A stretch of 64,000 nucleotides of DNA, from positions 140,298 to 204,297 of the forward strand of contig CALKCK010000021.1 in the NCBI GenBank assembly GCA_938083195.1, read 5' to 3'. Origin of the DNA: an uncultured Pirellulaceae bacterium (GTDB taxonomy: Bacteria > Planctomycetota > Planctomycetia > Pirellulales > Pirellulaceae). Position 1 is the first letter of the stretch. The number at the start of each line of letters is the position of its first letter. This document shows positions 25,853-34,512 of this stretch, piece after piece. The notes below the pieces were generated by a model that did no database searches, had not been told where the DNA came from, and saw only the letters and a list, made by a program, of their open reading frames with translations. Made by a program: the position numbers and the translations under genes.

Positions 25853-27829
25853 TTAGGCAGATTTTGCGAATAGGCTTTGGAATTGCCGAGACGACTGTTT
25901 GGCTTCTTGCACCGAACTGTCGTGCACGATTTCACCCAACTCCATTACGATCACTCGATCTGCTAGTCGAAGCGAGGACGGGCGATGAGTGATGACAATT
26001 GTGGTTCGATCTCGAATGAATTCTGCAAGTGAGTCATGAATGATGCTTTCAGAATGCCCGTCAATTTGGCTGGTCGCCTCGTCGAGAATCAAAATCTGGG
26101 GGTTTGAAACAACGGCGCGTGCGATTGCGACGCGTTGTCGCTGACCTGCGGAGAGGTTTTTTCCATCGTCTCCCACATTGGTTTCGTATCCAGTTTCCAG
26201 TTTGGAAACGAATTTATCGATGCGAGCGATCCGGATAGCATTCATCACCTGCTCATCGGTCGCATCTGGATTTCCATAGCAGATATTATCCCAAAGAGTT
26301 CCGTTGAAAAGAACTGAATCTTGAGTCACCCAGGCAATTTGTTGACGGACTTTTTTAGGGTGCATTTGACGGATATCTTTCCCGTCAATCATGATTTTTC
26401 CATAATGGGGATCGTAGAAACGAGCCAACAAGTTCATTAGTGTCGATTTGCCACAGCCATTTCCTCCAACGATTGCGAGTGTTTGGCCTGCTGGAATCGT
26501 CAAATTCAATTTTTTGATGACAGGTTGTCGCGGCAGATAGCAAAAGATCACGTCCTCGAATTCGATTTCCTGTTTATGGGCGGGGACTGGAATTGGATTT
26601 TTTGGAGGGCCGATTAGTGGTTCGGGGCCAAAGGTTCGAAACAGGTTGTCGCAGGCCGTTCCTCCCCTGACGATAACATTCACAATTTCGCTCATCTTTC
26701 GTGCCGGATCTGCAGCGCCTGCGAGCATTGCATAAAACACGAGCAACATGGCTGGTTTAATCGGGGTGTCGCTGATTTTGATGAAATTAAATAGGTGGGT
26801 TTCTTGATTCAAGACGAGATAGGCACCGACCAGCATCGACAGTGAAATCGAGACGATGCTTAAAACCTCGGTGATCGGTCTGAGAAGTGAATCGTAAAGT
26901 GCGATTCGTAGTTGCATACGGTAAAGTGTATTTGCATTTTTCTTGAATCGTCGCCGTTCACTTCGTTCACGATTAAAAATACGAACAGTTTTTACGGCTT
27001 TGAATGTCTCGATAAGCGTTTGGAATACGTCGGCCATGCCCTCCATCTCAATTTGCGTTGAGCGTTTCATGCGGCGGGATATGGAGTGAATCAAGAATGC
27101 ACCCGCAGGTACGATAACCATAGAAATTATCAAGAGCGGTAATGAAATCCAGGCAGCCACGCAGAGGCAAGTGATCATCTTCAAAGGTTCGCGAAGGCAC
27201 TTGCCATAGAACATTCGAAGGCCAGAGCTAATCATTGTCATGTTGTATGACAGATGAGTCATCATTGCCGAAGTTCCGATGTTGTCGATCCTTCGTTGGT
27301 CGAGTTCCAAGGCTTTTCGGTAATAAATGCGTCTTAAATCCAATACAGTTTTTTCGGAAACTCGCGCGTCCAGAATGGCACTAATCACCAACAGAATTCC
27401 CTTAAATATGGAAACTCCGAGTAGCCAAATTAAGGCGACGACTAGCGTTTGGAAAGCGTTGTCGGGCGCATAGCGTTCGACATAGGGCTTGGCATTTTTG
27501 TACCATTCCAACGATTTGAGTTCACCATTGAGCCGGTCTTTTTTGAGGTCAATTTTGTTAGCGAGTTGTGGCGTTGGGCTACTTGATTGTTGGGCTTCCA
27601 GAGCCGCTACTTCTCCTTCAAACCGATCGACATTTTGTTCTCCACTGGCGATTTCAGTTTGGACCCAAGTGATCGCGGTTTCACCTTCTAAGACAATCTT
27701 TACGATTGGAAATACCGTAGTGATACTCGCACTCCAAATGACCGCAATGGTCAAAGAGCAAAGAAACGCACCGGCAATAGTCCAGCGGTAGCGTAGTGAG
27801 TGTTTTACAGCGCGAAAAAACGGCTTCAT
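25853..27829 (-). CDS. MsbA-like ABC exporter (paralogue of the 6-8 kb gene)
   Basis: A 658-residue half-transporter: membrane domain about 1-370, then Walker A GGNGCGKST, signature LSAGQRQR (Ala in place of the first Gly of LSGGQ), Walker B ILILDEATSQID and H-loop VITHRPS. TM1 (LRYRWTIAGAFLCSLTIAV) and the flanking residues closely parallel the transporter at 6018-8033, and both share a charged insert of about 70 residues (here 50-123) before TM2. The ATG at 27829 is chosen because it aligns with the paralogue start; a TTG at 27859 would add 10 residues. Probable cargo: a lipid-linked glycan; inferred. Confidence 0.88.
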   Translation of the reverse strand: MKPFFRAVKHSLRYRWTIAGAFLCSLTIAVIWSASITTVFPIVKIVLEGETAITWVQTEIASGEQNVDRFEGEVAALEAQQSSSPTPQLANKIDLKKDRLNGELKSLEWYKNAKPYVERYAPDNAFQTLVVALIWLLGVSIFKGILLVISAILDARVSEKTVLDLRRIYYRKALELDQRRIDNIGTSAMMTHLSYNMTMISSGLRMFYGKCLREPLKMITCLCVAAWISLPLLIISMVIVPAGAFLIHSISRRMKRSTQIEMEGMADVFQTLIETFKAVKTVRIFNRERSERRRFKKNANTLYRMQLRIALYDSLLRPITEVLSIVSISLSMLVGAYLVLNQETHLFNFIKISDTPIKPAMLLVFYAMLAGAADPARKMSEIVNVIVRGGTACDNLFRTFGPEPLIGPPKNPIPVPAHKQEIEFEDVIFCYLPRQPVIKKLNLTIPAGQTLAIVGGNGCGKSTLMNLLARFYDPHYGKIMIDGKDIRQMHPKKVRQQIAWVTQDSVLFNGTLWDNICYGNPDATDEQVMNAIRIARIDKFVSKLETGYETNVGDDGKNLSAGQRQRVAIARAVVSNPQILILDEATSQIDGHSESIIHDSLAEFIRDRTTIVITHRPSSLRLADRVIVMELGEIVHDSSVQEAKQSSRQFQSLFAKSA

Positions 27830-27938
27830 CCGAGATTGCTCTGGAGGTGATTCCAACAAATACGATCGAGCGGGAGTTTCCCCAGCGGGGAACTTACTCG
27901 CGGGGCGGAATATTGGTGAGATTGCTTGCCTGAGTCAA

Positions 27939-27968
27939 GGACAGTTAGGGCTGGGACAATTAGGACTG
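27939..27968. repeat. Degenerate 15-bp tandem repeat (2 copies)
   Basis: ggacagttagggctg (27939-27953) and ggacaattaggactg (27954-27968) differ at two positions. It lies between the start of the MsbA-like gene and the dnaA stop, in non-coding sequence. Confidence 0.75.
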
Positions 27969-28103
27969 TCATCGCCAGGTGGGTGCCTATCTCGTGTGAT
28001 TAGCCTATCTTGAGGCTGGAGCAAGGTGAGGTGGGGGCAAGGGTGGCGGTAATAGAAGTTCCCGTAAAACCGCGATCTTGCTCGCAGTGCTTTTTGACGG
28101 GGC

Positions 28104-29588
28104 TTATCCGATTCTAAGGTTTGACTCGATCCGACGAATGACTTCTTTCGTGGGGTAAACTGAGTGAGCCAGTGAAATCCCGTGGTCCGTTTCGAGCCAT
28201 TGGGCGACTTTGCGTTCGGCAGCGATCGCTGTACTGTGACTTCGTCCGCCAAAATACTCACCGATTTCGGAAAAGGCAGAACCTGTGTATTGTCGAGAGA
28301 GGTACATCGCCAACATCCGAGCCGAGCTGATTCGTTTTTGGCGGCTGGGTGATTTAAGCTCTTTTGAATTCACGCCGCAAAAATCGCAAACTGCTTGTTC
28401 GATCGTTACCATTGACGTGCAGTTGGGGCCTGTCAGCGAGAATAAGTCGCAAAGTACTTGTTGTGCAACTTCAGGAACCATAGGAGTTCGCGTTGCTACG
28501 GTATAGGCATGCAATCGATTGATCGCGCCTGAAAGTCGTCGAACATCCCGTGTCAGTTGCTCGCAAATTAAGTTAATGACGTTGGTGGGTAAATCCATTT
28601 TTCGTTCGGCACACATTCGTCGCGTGATTTTGACGCGTCCTTCAAAATCAGGATACTGGAGCGGGCAGGTCAATCCACCCGTCAGTCTTGCACTAATATC
28701 GTTCCCGAGATGCCCAAGCTCAATTGGTGGGCGATCTGATGACACAATTATTTGTTTACCGGATCGGATTAAATTATCCATTGTGTGTTGGAATTCGCCC
28801 AGCGTCGCTCTTTTACCAGCGAGGAACTGTATGTCATCAATGGCAAGTAAATCGAGATCGCGATATTTCCGGCGGAACATTGGAAGTCCTGTTCCCCCTC
28901 GTAGTGAACTGACGAATTCACTAGTGAACTGTTCTGCAGAGAGATAGACGCAACGTTTTAATCGAAGTCGGCGGCGGAAGTCGTTGGTAATTGACTCCAG
29001 TAAATGTGATTTACCACTGCCGGTTGGGCCAAAAACGAAAAAGGGAGCAAACTGTCCTGGTTCTCGAAAGAGTTGATCGACTCCCGCTTCGATGAGGCGA
29101 TTGTCCGGCCCGAAAGAAAATGAATTCAATCCCCGTTGAGCTTTGCGAATGGATGTCGGCAAATGGGATCGCTGCGTGTCATCCGACGCCACGCGAAGGG
29201 GGTGGGACGGAATTGAATCTTTCGCGGACAGTGCTTCGTCGTTTGTCTCGGACGAATCGGACGTTGCCGTGAAATCGCTTAACTTGTACTCAATTTTGAA
29301 ATGCGGACCGCAAACATGGTTCACGATATCGCGAACGTCGTTAGCTAACGTTCCCTTGATTCGCTGCAAAGAGAAACTGTTTTCTGCACTAACAATGACT
29401 CGCGGCGACATGTTCGATGCGGGTGTTGAGCAGACTGAAAAACTTTGATCTTGGGAGAACCAGAGGTCGAAACGATCATTGCCAATCCTTGCTGCCAAAT
29501 GGGTAGCAATCGTGCTGGCGAGGTCCGGGGTTTCCGGACGATTGTTAATGATCGAATCCTGAGACGACAAAGTCACATCCTGACACAT
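28104..29588 (-). CDS. dnaA: Chromosomal replication initiator protein DnaA
   Basis: A 494-residue DnaA. Domain I is short (about 23-100, with FDLWFSQ), domain II is a Ser/Asp-rich linker (about 105-150), domain III is AAA+ with Walker A GPTGSGKSH (187-195) and Walker B LLAIDDIQFL (about 248-257), and domain IV (about 395-494) ends in the helix-turn-helix signature GGRSHSTAIAAERKV, which reads the DnaA box. Walker A departs from the usual GxxGxGKTH by Ser for Thr. The gene is not next to dnaN, recF or gyrB. It likely initiates replication; whether it is the only DnaA copy cannot be judged here. Confidence 0.92.
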   Translation of the reverse strand: MCQDVTLSSQDSIINNRPETPDLASTIATHLAARIGNDRFDLWFSQDQSFSVCSTPASNMSPRVIVSAENSFSLQRIKGTLANDVRDIVNHVCGPHFKIEYKLSDFTATSDSSETNDEALSAKDSIPSHPLRVASDDTQRSHLPTSIRKAQRGLNSFSFGPDNRLIEAGVDQLFREPGQFAPFFVFGPTGSGKSHLLESITNDFRRRLRLKRCVYLSAEQFTSEFVSSLRGGTGLPMFRRKYRDLDLLAIDDIQFLAGKRATLGEFQHTMDNLIRSGKQIIVSSDRPPIELGHLGNDISARLTGGLTCPLQYPDFEGRVKITRRMCAERKMDLPTNVINLICEQLTRDVRRLSGAINRLHAYTVATRTPMVPEVAQQVLCDLFSLTGPNCTSMVTIEQAVCDFCGVNSKELKSPSRQKRISSARMLAMYLSRQYTGSAFSEIGEYFGGRSHSTAIAAERKVAQWLETDHGISLAHSVYPTKEVIRRIESNLRIG

Positions 29589-30074
29589 TATCGGCCCGCT
29601 CTAAGTTGCGATGCTCGGCACAGGATATCCAGTGGTTTTAGCCAGAGGTGTTATCCTGAATGAGCAGCGAACGAAGACCGTCCATTGTTTATAATTTCAA
29701 TCCACATCTTGTGAACTGACAAATAATCTCAAACTGAGGATTTGCGATTCTAAGACCGCTAGCACAACTGTCAAACCGTTAGTTCGAAATAAATTTGAAG
29801 TTCACCTTTATTGCGGAAACCTGCGCGGAGTTTTCAAAATACACGGTAAATTCTCGCGCCTAAATCCAACCGTGCCGAGACTCAATTAGGTGGATAAAAT
29901 GTCAAGCGATTGTCGTTAAAAGAAAACTCCCCTTTCCTCGGCAGTCAATCTTGGTTTCGTCCACTTAAACGGGTTGGATTGGGCAAATTTTGACTGGTGA
30001 GGTAACTGGCTAGTATAGCAGAAAAGCGTAAGACGTTATCGCAGTTATTCCTTCTTAGTTTGCGATGGAGTGGA
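29589..30074. other. Gene-free region upstream of dnaA with DnaA-box-like sites
   Basis: 486 bases without a gene. On the minus strand TTATCCACC (29889-29897) matches eight of nine positions of the TTATCCACA box; caatccaca near 29699 and ttatcctga near 29651 match seven of nine. The region is moderately A+T-rich. Such sites could serve dnaA autoregulation or a nearby origin; three near-matches without an exact box are weak evidence. Confidence 0.35.
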
Positions 30075-31034
30075 CTAGCGATTTGCTTGAGAACCGGCGA
30101 TTAATGACTGGAATTCTTGGCTTAGGCCTAGGTTTCCGCGGGGATTATTTATTTCCATCACCACGGCGACTTGTTGGATCTGATTTTCCCGATAGATAAC
30201 AGTCGGATATTGCATCAAAATCCCGCCTGTTTGGTTTCTTCCGTTTTCGGATAGGTAAAATCCAGCCCAGTGGGTCGGTTGTGAACGAAAACCATAGAAT
30301 TTGGTTAAAAACTCGGTGAGTTTAACGCCGTCTCCCGCCCAGCCTCGGAAGGTGATCCGTTGGGGGCGATGATTTTGATCGAAATAGTAGGTCAGCGAAC
30401 CGTGGAGATCCCACGCGTTGGTGCCGGTTACAAGGGCGACGCGTAAACCGTGCAAACCAACGGCCTCTGCGTTTGTTGATATTCGATTCCATCGATCTCT
30501 TACCCAGCTTTCACTGACGTCGAACCGAAATACCTCTTCAAAGTTAAAAACCGGCATAAACTCAAGCGGCGCGGCATCATAATCGGGGCCTTGGGCGTTC
30601 CCGGGATAAATGAGTGCTCCGGTGGAACCATAGTCAACGACGGTTCGCCCAATCTGATTAGCCACAACGCCGGAATTGGATACGGTTGCTCTCGGTAAAT
30701 AGCTTGGTGGCGAATTCACCTGGGTTCGGCTGGCGGGCGTGGCTGCGGGGTTTCCAAGTCGTTCGATACCTTGAAACGCCGGGTTGCCGATCGGCGCTGT
30801 CTGCGAGTTGTTTGCATCAATGGCAAGGAAGGCGCGACTGTTGACTCCGTCGGTTCTGAGAAGCGTTGGCGGTCCACTCGCTGCAGGGTAAGACGTTGCC
30901 TCGTTTCCCAGTTCCCCCGACGCATTGCCGGTTCCTGCGATATCGGATTGGTTCGAATCTGTCTGGTTCAATATAACGGGGGCCGCAATGGCGCACGCAA
31001 TTAAACTTGGAACGAGGATAGAGCGAATAAACAT
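30075..31034 (-). CDS. Conserved-type secreted or membrane-anchored protein of unknown function
   Basis: A 319-residue protein. It starts MFIRSILVPSLIACAIAAPVIL, a signal peptide or anchor, then a long low-complexity Asn/Ser/Pro/Thr-rich stretch (about 25-150), and a folded-looking C-terminal domain (about 165-315) with FNFEEVFRFDVSESWVRDRW, TYYFDQNHRPQRITFRGWAGD and WAGFYLSENGRNQTGGILMQ. I do not recognise the domain beyond a planctomycete-type look. The ATG at 31034 is preferred over a TTG at 31049 because AAAGAGA lies upstream at good spacing. It is the first gene beyond the dnaA upstream region. Confidence 0.7.
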   Translation of the reverse strand: MFIRSILVPSLIACAIAAPVILNQTDSNQSDIAGTGNASGELGNEATSYPAASGPPTLLRTDGVNSRAFLAIDANNSQTAPIGNPAFQGIERLGNPAATPASRTQVNSPPSYLPRATVSNSGVVANQIGRTVVDYGSTGALIYPGNAQGPDYDAAPLEFMPVFNFEEVFRFDVSESWVRDRWNRISTNAEAVGLHGLRVALVTGTNAWDLHGSLTYYFDQNHRPQRITFRGWAGDGVKLTEFLTKFYGFRSQPTHWAGFYLSENGRNQTGGILMQYPTVIYRENQIQQVAVVMEINNPRGNLGLSQEFQSLIAGSQANR

Positions 31035-31273
31035 CTGGATCTCTTTCAATGGATTTTACCATTTTCAAAGATCGACGATTGGGCGCTTTTTTCTTTGGTT
31101 TACTGCCGAACGTTACAACGATCAGTAAAATAGAACGCACCGTCGTGAGCATCGCAGCTAATTCAGTTGAAATAATAAGAACCGTAAATATTAGCTAATT
31201 CCTACAAACGCTATCCCCTCGGTCGCTTAGTTTGATTGCACTGTTTGCGATTGAAAATGCGGAGAAAGTCGAG

Positions 31274-31678
31274 TTACCCAAAATGATCTTTAATCCACTT
31301 GGAGTCCACTCCCATAACCGCGGCGGCGTATTCAGATTTAGTCTCATAGTCGCTTGGTTTTACGTCGCAACGGTATCGAAGTAGAAGGATCTGTGATTCC
31401 GCCTGTTCGGGACCAAGTTTCCGACGCACTTGTTTTAAGTAAACCCCGAAATCAGGATCCTCGATCGCGTCAAAGAAAGATGGATAGTTTCGCAGCATAT
31501 GTCCTTGGTTATTTTGCAGAATGAGCTGACGGCAAAATTCGGCGAGCGGTTTCATTTTTAAAGCGGCTGCGCAAGTTGCGGCCATGACTAAAGCTCGGTC
31601 ACGATCGGACATTTGCAAGCGGGTTTTGAATGCTTGAGCGACGCGGAGATAGATAATGAGTTCATTAAAAGGGGCCAT
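31274..31678 (-). CDS. Hypothetical alpha-helical protein
   Basis: A 134-residue soluble protein, mostly helical (APFNELIIYLRVAQAFKTRL; SDRDRALVMAATCAAALKM), with no signal peptide and no motif I recognise. The coding look is good: no low complexity and a frame clear of stops on one strand only. The ATG at 31678 is chosen as it opens the helical domain; an in-frame ATG at 31741 would add a 21-residue Pro/Ser-rich stretch without a ribosome-binding site. It is divergent from the methyltransferase gene at 31848. Confidence 0.6.
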   Translation of the reverse strand: MAPFNELIIYLRVAQAFKTRLQMSDRDRALVMAATCAAALKMKPLAEFCRQLILQNNQGHMLRNYPSFFDAIEDPDFGVYLKQVRRKLGPEQAESQILLLRYRCDVKPSDYETKSEYAAAVMGVDSKWIKDHFG

Positions 31679-31847
31679 GGATGTTAAACTTCTTGGAAAA
31701 GATCGCGAGATGAGAGGGGGGCCGCAAAGATTGAGGATCATTGGGCCGTTGCTGTATAGTACCAGAACTTATAATAATCTTGAAAACATTTGAAATCAGG
31801 ATTGAATCGAGATGGAAACGGAAATTATTGTCAATTAATATCAAACC

Positions 31848-33140
31848 ATGAATTTAGAAACTCGCGACGATTTTTTATGGCTGATGTCCGAAGAGGCGGA
31901 TCCTATCCTAAAACAGGTGCAGGGTGCGTTTGCGGAACGCGTCAACGTAGTCCGAATTGCCAAATCGTTGCGCAAGTTAACGACCCCCACTCGCGGGGCA
32001 CTTGTGATGGAACAGGCTCAATTAAGAAAAAAAGCGGGGCAGAAGTTCACACGGGCCAGTCGAATGTTCTTTACCCGACGCGGTTTGGAGCAGGCCTCCG
32101 GGCAGCGGCTTGCAGAGTACAAGGCTTCGAGATTTCAATCGTTAGAGAATGTAGCCGATGTTTGCTGCGGCATTGGTGGAGATTTGCTTTCTCTGGCTCG
32201 CCGTGGCCAGTCAGAGGGATCGAAAGTTCCAACGGCGAAAACCGTTGGTGTCGAAATTGACGAACTGACTAGCCTGTTCGCACGAAAGAATCTTGATGCT
32301 TATTCGCTCGATCAGGATCTGGCGGATGTTCGTCAAATTGATTTTGCTGAATTTGATCTTTCTAAATTAAACGGGATTCATGTCGACCCGGATCGGCGAG
32401 TTCAGGAACGCACGGTTCACGGCAGTCGGTTTCTGCCCAGTCTGCCGGACGTTTTTCAGCGGCTGTCCTCGGACTGTACGGCGGCAATTAAGGTTGCACC
32501 GGCAACGCCTTATGCTGGATATTTCCCACCGAATATTCAGCGGGAGTGGATCGGGGACGATCGAGAGTGCAAGCAGCAGATTTTGTGGGTTGGCCCTGAG
32601 ACAGTGCAACCGGGACATCGTACCGCGACGCACATCGGCAAGCAGGGAGAAGTCAGTCAGATCTCGATTCTTGAGAGTGAATCACGCCCCGGTGTGATCG
32701 TCGGCAATCAAATTATGCGTTATCTCTACGAACCTCATGCGATTGTTCTTGCGGCACAGCTCAATAATGTCATTGGTGATCGTCATGGTCTACAACGATT
32801 CTCAGCAGACGTTGTTTACCTGACGGGGGACGAAGACGTTAAGGATCCCTTGCTCACCCAATTTGAAGTGTTGGCGGTTTTACCTATTAATCTGCGAAAG
32901 ACTCAAATCTTTTTGAATCGTCTTGAAGTAGGTGAGATTGAAGTTAAGAAGCGTGGTATTGATGATGTCACAGCATCTCAATTTAAGCGACTTAAGTTGG
33001 AGGGTAACCAGCGCGCGACCGTCTTGTTAACGAGACTTGGGCGAAACCGAATCGCCGTGATCGCTAAACGCCGCGGGAATCCATTGGTCAACCTCGACCC
33101 GCCTTCGGACTTACTGGTGGTTGACGAATCTGACACTTGA
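31848..33140 (+). CDS. THUMP-like domain class I SAM methyltransferase
   Basis: A 430-residue protein. A helical N-terminal region (1-100) precedes a Rossmann methyltransferase fold with motif I VADVCCGIGGDLLSLA (about 103-118), motif II VGVEID (about 133-138) and IHVDPDRR (about 178-185). The C-terminal third (about 330-430) matches the THUMP-like domain seen with these enzymes. The family is presumed to methylate RNA or a small substrate; the true target is unknown. It converges with the amidohydrolase gene, 29 bp apart at the stops. Confidence 0.8.
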   Translation: MNLETRDDFLWLMSEEADPILKQVQGAFAERVNVVRIAKSLRKLTTPTRGALVMEQAQLRKKAGQKFTRASRMFFTRRGLEQASGQRLAEYKASRFQSLENVADVCCGIGGDLLSLARRGQSEGSKVPTAKTVGVEIDELTSLFARKNLDAYSLDQDLADVRQIDFAEFDLSKLNGIHVDPDRRVQERTVHGSRFLPSLPDVFQRLSSDCTAAIKVAPATPYAGYFPPNIQREWIGDDRECKQQILWVGPETVQPGHRTATHIGKQGEVSQISILESESRPGVIVGNQIMRYLYEPHAIVLAAQLNNVIGDRHGLQRFSADVVYLTGDEDVKDPLLTQFEVLAVLPINLRKTQIFLNRLEVGEIEVKKRGIDDVTASQFKRLKLEGNQRATVLLTRLGRNRIAVIAKRRGNPLVNLDPPSDLLVVDESDT

Positions 33141-33150
33141 ATCGGAAGAA

Positions 33151-33174
33151 TCTAAATCGTTAATTTGATTTAGA
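33151..33174. terminator. Candidate bidirectional hairpin between convergent genes
   Basis: A perfect 8-bp inverted repeat (tctaaatc / gatttaga) with an 8-nt A+T-rich loop sits between the convergent stops at 33140 and 33170 and covers the amidohydrolase stop codon. The stem is weak (A+T-rich) and there is no T tract. Confidence 0.35.
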
Positions 33175-34381
33175 GAATGGGTGTGCATTGAGATGTTTGC
33201 GCAAACATCCAGTCGGTAGGGTGGTTGGGTTGGAGACTCTCCGAGGGAGTGATGAAATTCAGCGAAGCAGATTGGTTCGCTGAAATTGTCCCGATGGATG
33301 ATGGCAGTCCCAGTGCCTGCCGCCCATTGACGGTCGCCATTTTGAGGATCTCTACCGGAGGAAGGTTGGGAAATGATGATGCTACTTCCTGAGCTTCTTT
33401 AAATATGTCGAGATCAGGGTTGGATGCGCGCGAGTCAGTCCCAAGACAGATGTTGATCTTCCGGTCAAGCATTTTTTGGAGTGGGTAATGCGCGTGCTTA
33501 AAATAACGATGGGTTCGAGGGCAAAAGGCGATCGACATGCTTTTTGGATGAGAGGCAATGAAATCTAATTCCATTTCGTTAAGGTAATTGCCATGTACGA
33601 TTAACGCATGCTCAGCCTTTGACAGTTCATGGAGGATCCCGAGAATGTTAAGCTGTCCGGTGAAATCGTGGGGATTCCAGATGCCAAATTCTGTTAAGAG
33701 ATCAACAAAGTCACCGCTGGCTTTTTCCAACAATTCTCGTTCCTCAAGCGTCTCTGCGATATGCATGGCGACTGGAGTTGCTGCGGACTGTGAGATAGTT
33801 TGGATTTGTTGAAAAAGGGGAGCGGAAACTGAGTAGGGCGCATGGGGGCTAGCGCCTGGATAGAACATTCGATGGTTCTGACTCAGGAAGGAAGTCAATT
33901 CCGATGCTTGGTTGGGATAATTCAAAGGGTCCCGACCGAGTTGCTCGAAGAAGCAACGAGTGACGATGCGGGAGTCTGCTCCGGTGTAGTCGTTGATATC
34001 CAGCGGAGAGGTGGCGATTTCGCCAATCGCCTGCGTGCCGGCTTGCCTCGATTCCACCAATCCACGTTTGATTGCCAGTGATTTCTTGGAAGCCGAGTCG
34101 GTGTCAGGTTCTGAACTATTGGATTGGAACCTCTGTTCCACAATCTTGCGAATCCAATCAGTAAATTTGATTCCGGGGAAACCGAGCGGTTCTTGAATGT
34201 CGCTAAATTCCAAGTGCGTGTGAGCGTTAACCCATCCTGGAACAATCAGACCGTCACCGAGATCAACAACATCAAAATTGTTAATGGAGAAATCTCGTTT
34301 GATTTTTTTAAAATCACCGACAGCCAAGACTTCTGTGCCAGCAACGACTACCGCTCCATTTTCATTGGGATCGCCGCGCAT
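33170..34381 (-). CDS. Amidohydrolase (ATZ/TRZ, aminofutalosine-deaminase-like)
   Basis: A 403-residue metal-dependent hydrolase of the amidohydrolase superfamily. Metal ligands: HTHLE (after GWVNA), the His of MHIAE, HGNYL, and the Asp of GTDSRASN; HAPYSVS is also present. This is the SsnA/MtaD/aminofutalosine deaminase group, which deaminates purine or cytosine-like rings. The start is uncertain: the ATG at 34381 gives MRGDPNENGAVVV, but homologues usually have about 10-15 residues before this point, and the frame is open upstream (PRALGIF before MRGDP) with only a TTG at 34393. Substrate unknown. Confidence 0.82.
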   Translation of the reverse strand: MRGDPNENGAVVVAGTEVLAVGDFKKIKRDFSINNFDVVDLGDGLIVPGWVNAHTHLEFSDIQEPLGFPGIKFTDWIRKIVEQRFQSNSSEPDTDSASKKSLAIKRGLVESRQAGTQAIGEIATSPLDINDYTGADSRIVTRCFFEQLGRDPLNYPNQASELTSFLSQNHRMFYPGASPHAPYSVSAPLFQQIQTISQSAATPVAMHIAETLEERELLEKASGDFVDLLTEFGIWNPHDFTGQLNILGILHELSKAEHALIVHGNYLNEMELDFIASHPKSMSIAFCPRTHRYFKHAHYPLQKMLDRKINICLGTDSRASNPDLDIFKEAQEVASSFPNLPPVEILKMATVNGRQALGLPSSIGTISANQSASLNFITPSESLQPNHPTDWMFAQTSQCTPIL

Positions 34382-34512
34382 GGAAAATACCCAAGGCGCG
34401 CGGTAAATCGTACGGGAATTCTGGTTTTGCTGAGGAATGGTGATGTCTACCAGGCTCGGATAATTTTGCCGTGGGGCGTTTTTATTCGGTTCGAGTTTCG
34501 ATGGTTCGAAAT

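Noticed and set aside
27935..28261. Minus-strand frame of 108 codons beside dnaA
   Set aside because: It overlaps the dnaA 3' end in another frame, has low-complexity ends created by the 15-bp duplication, and shows no motif.
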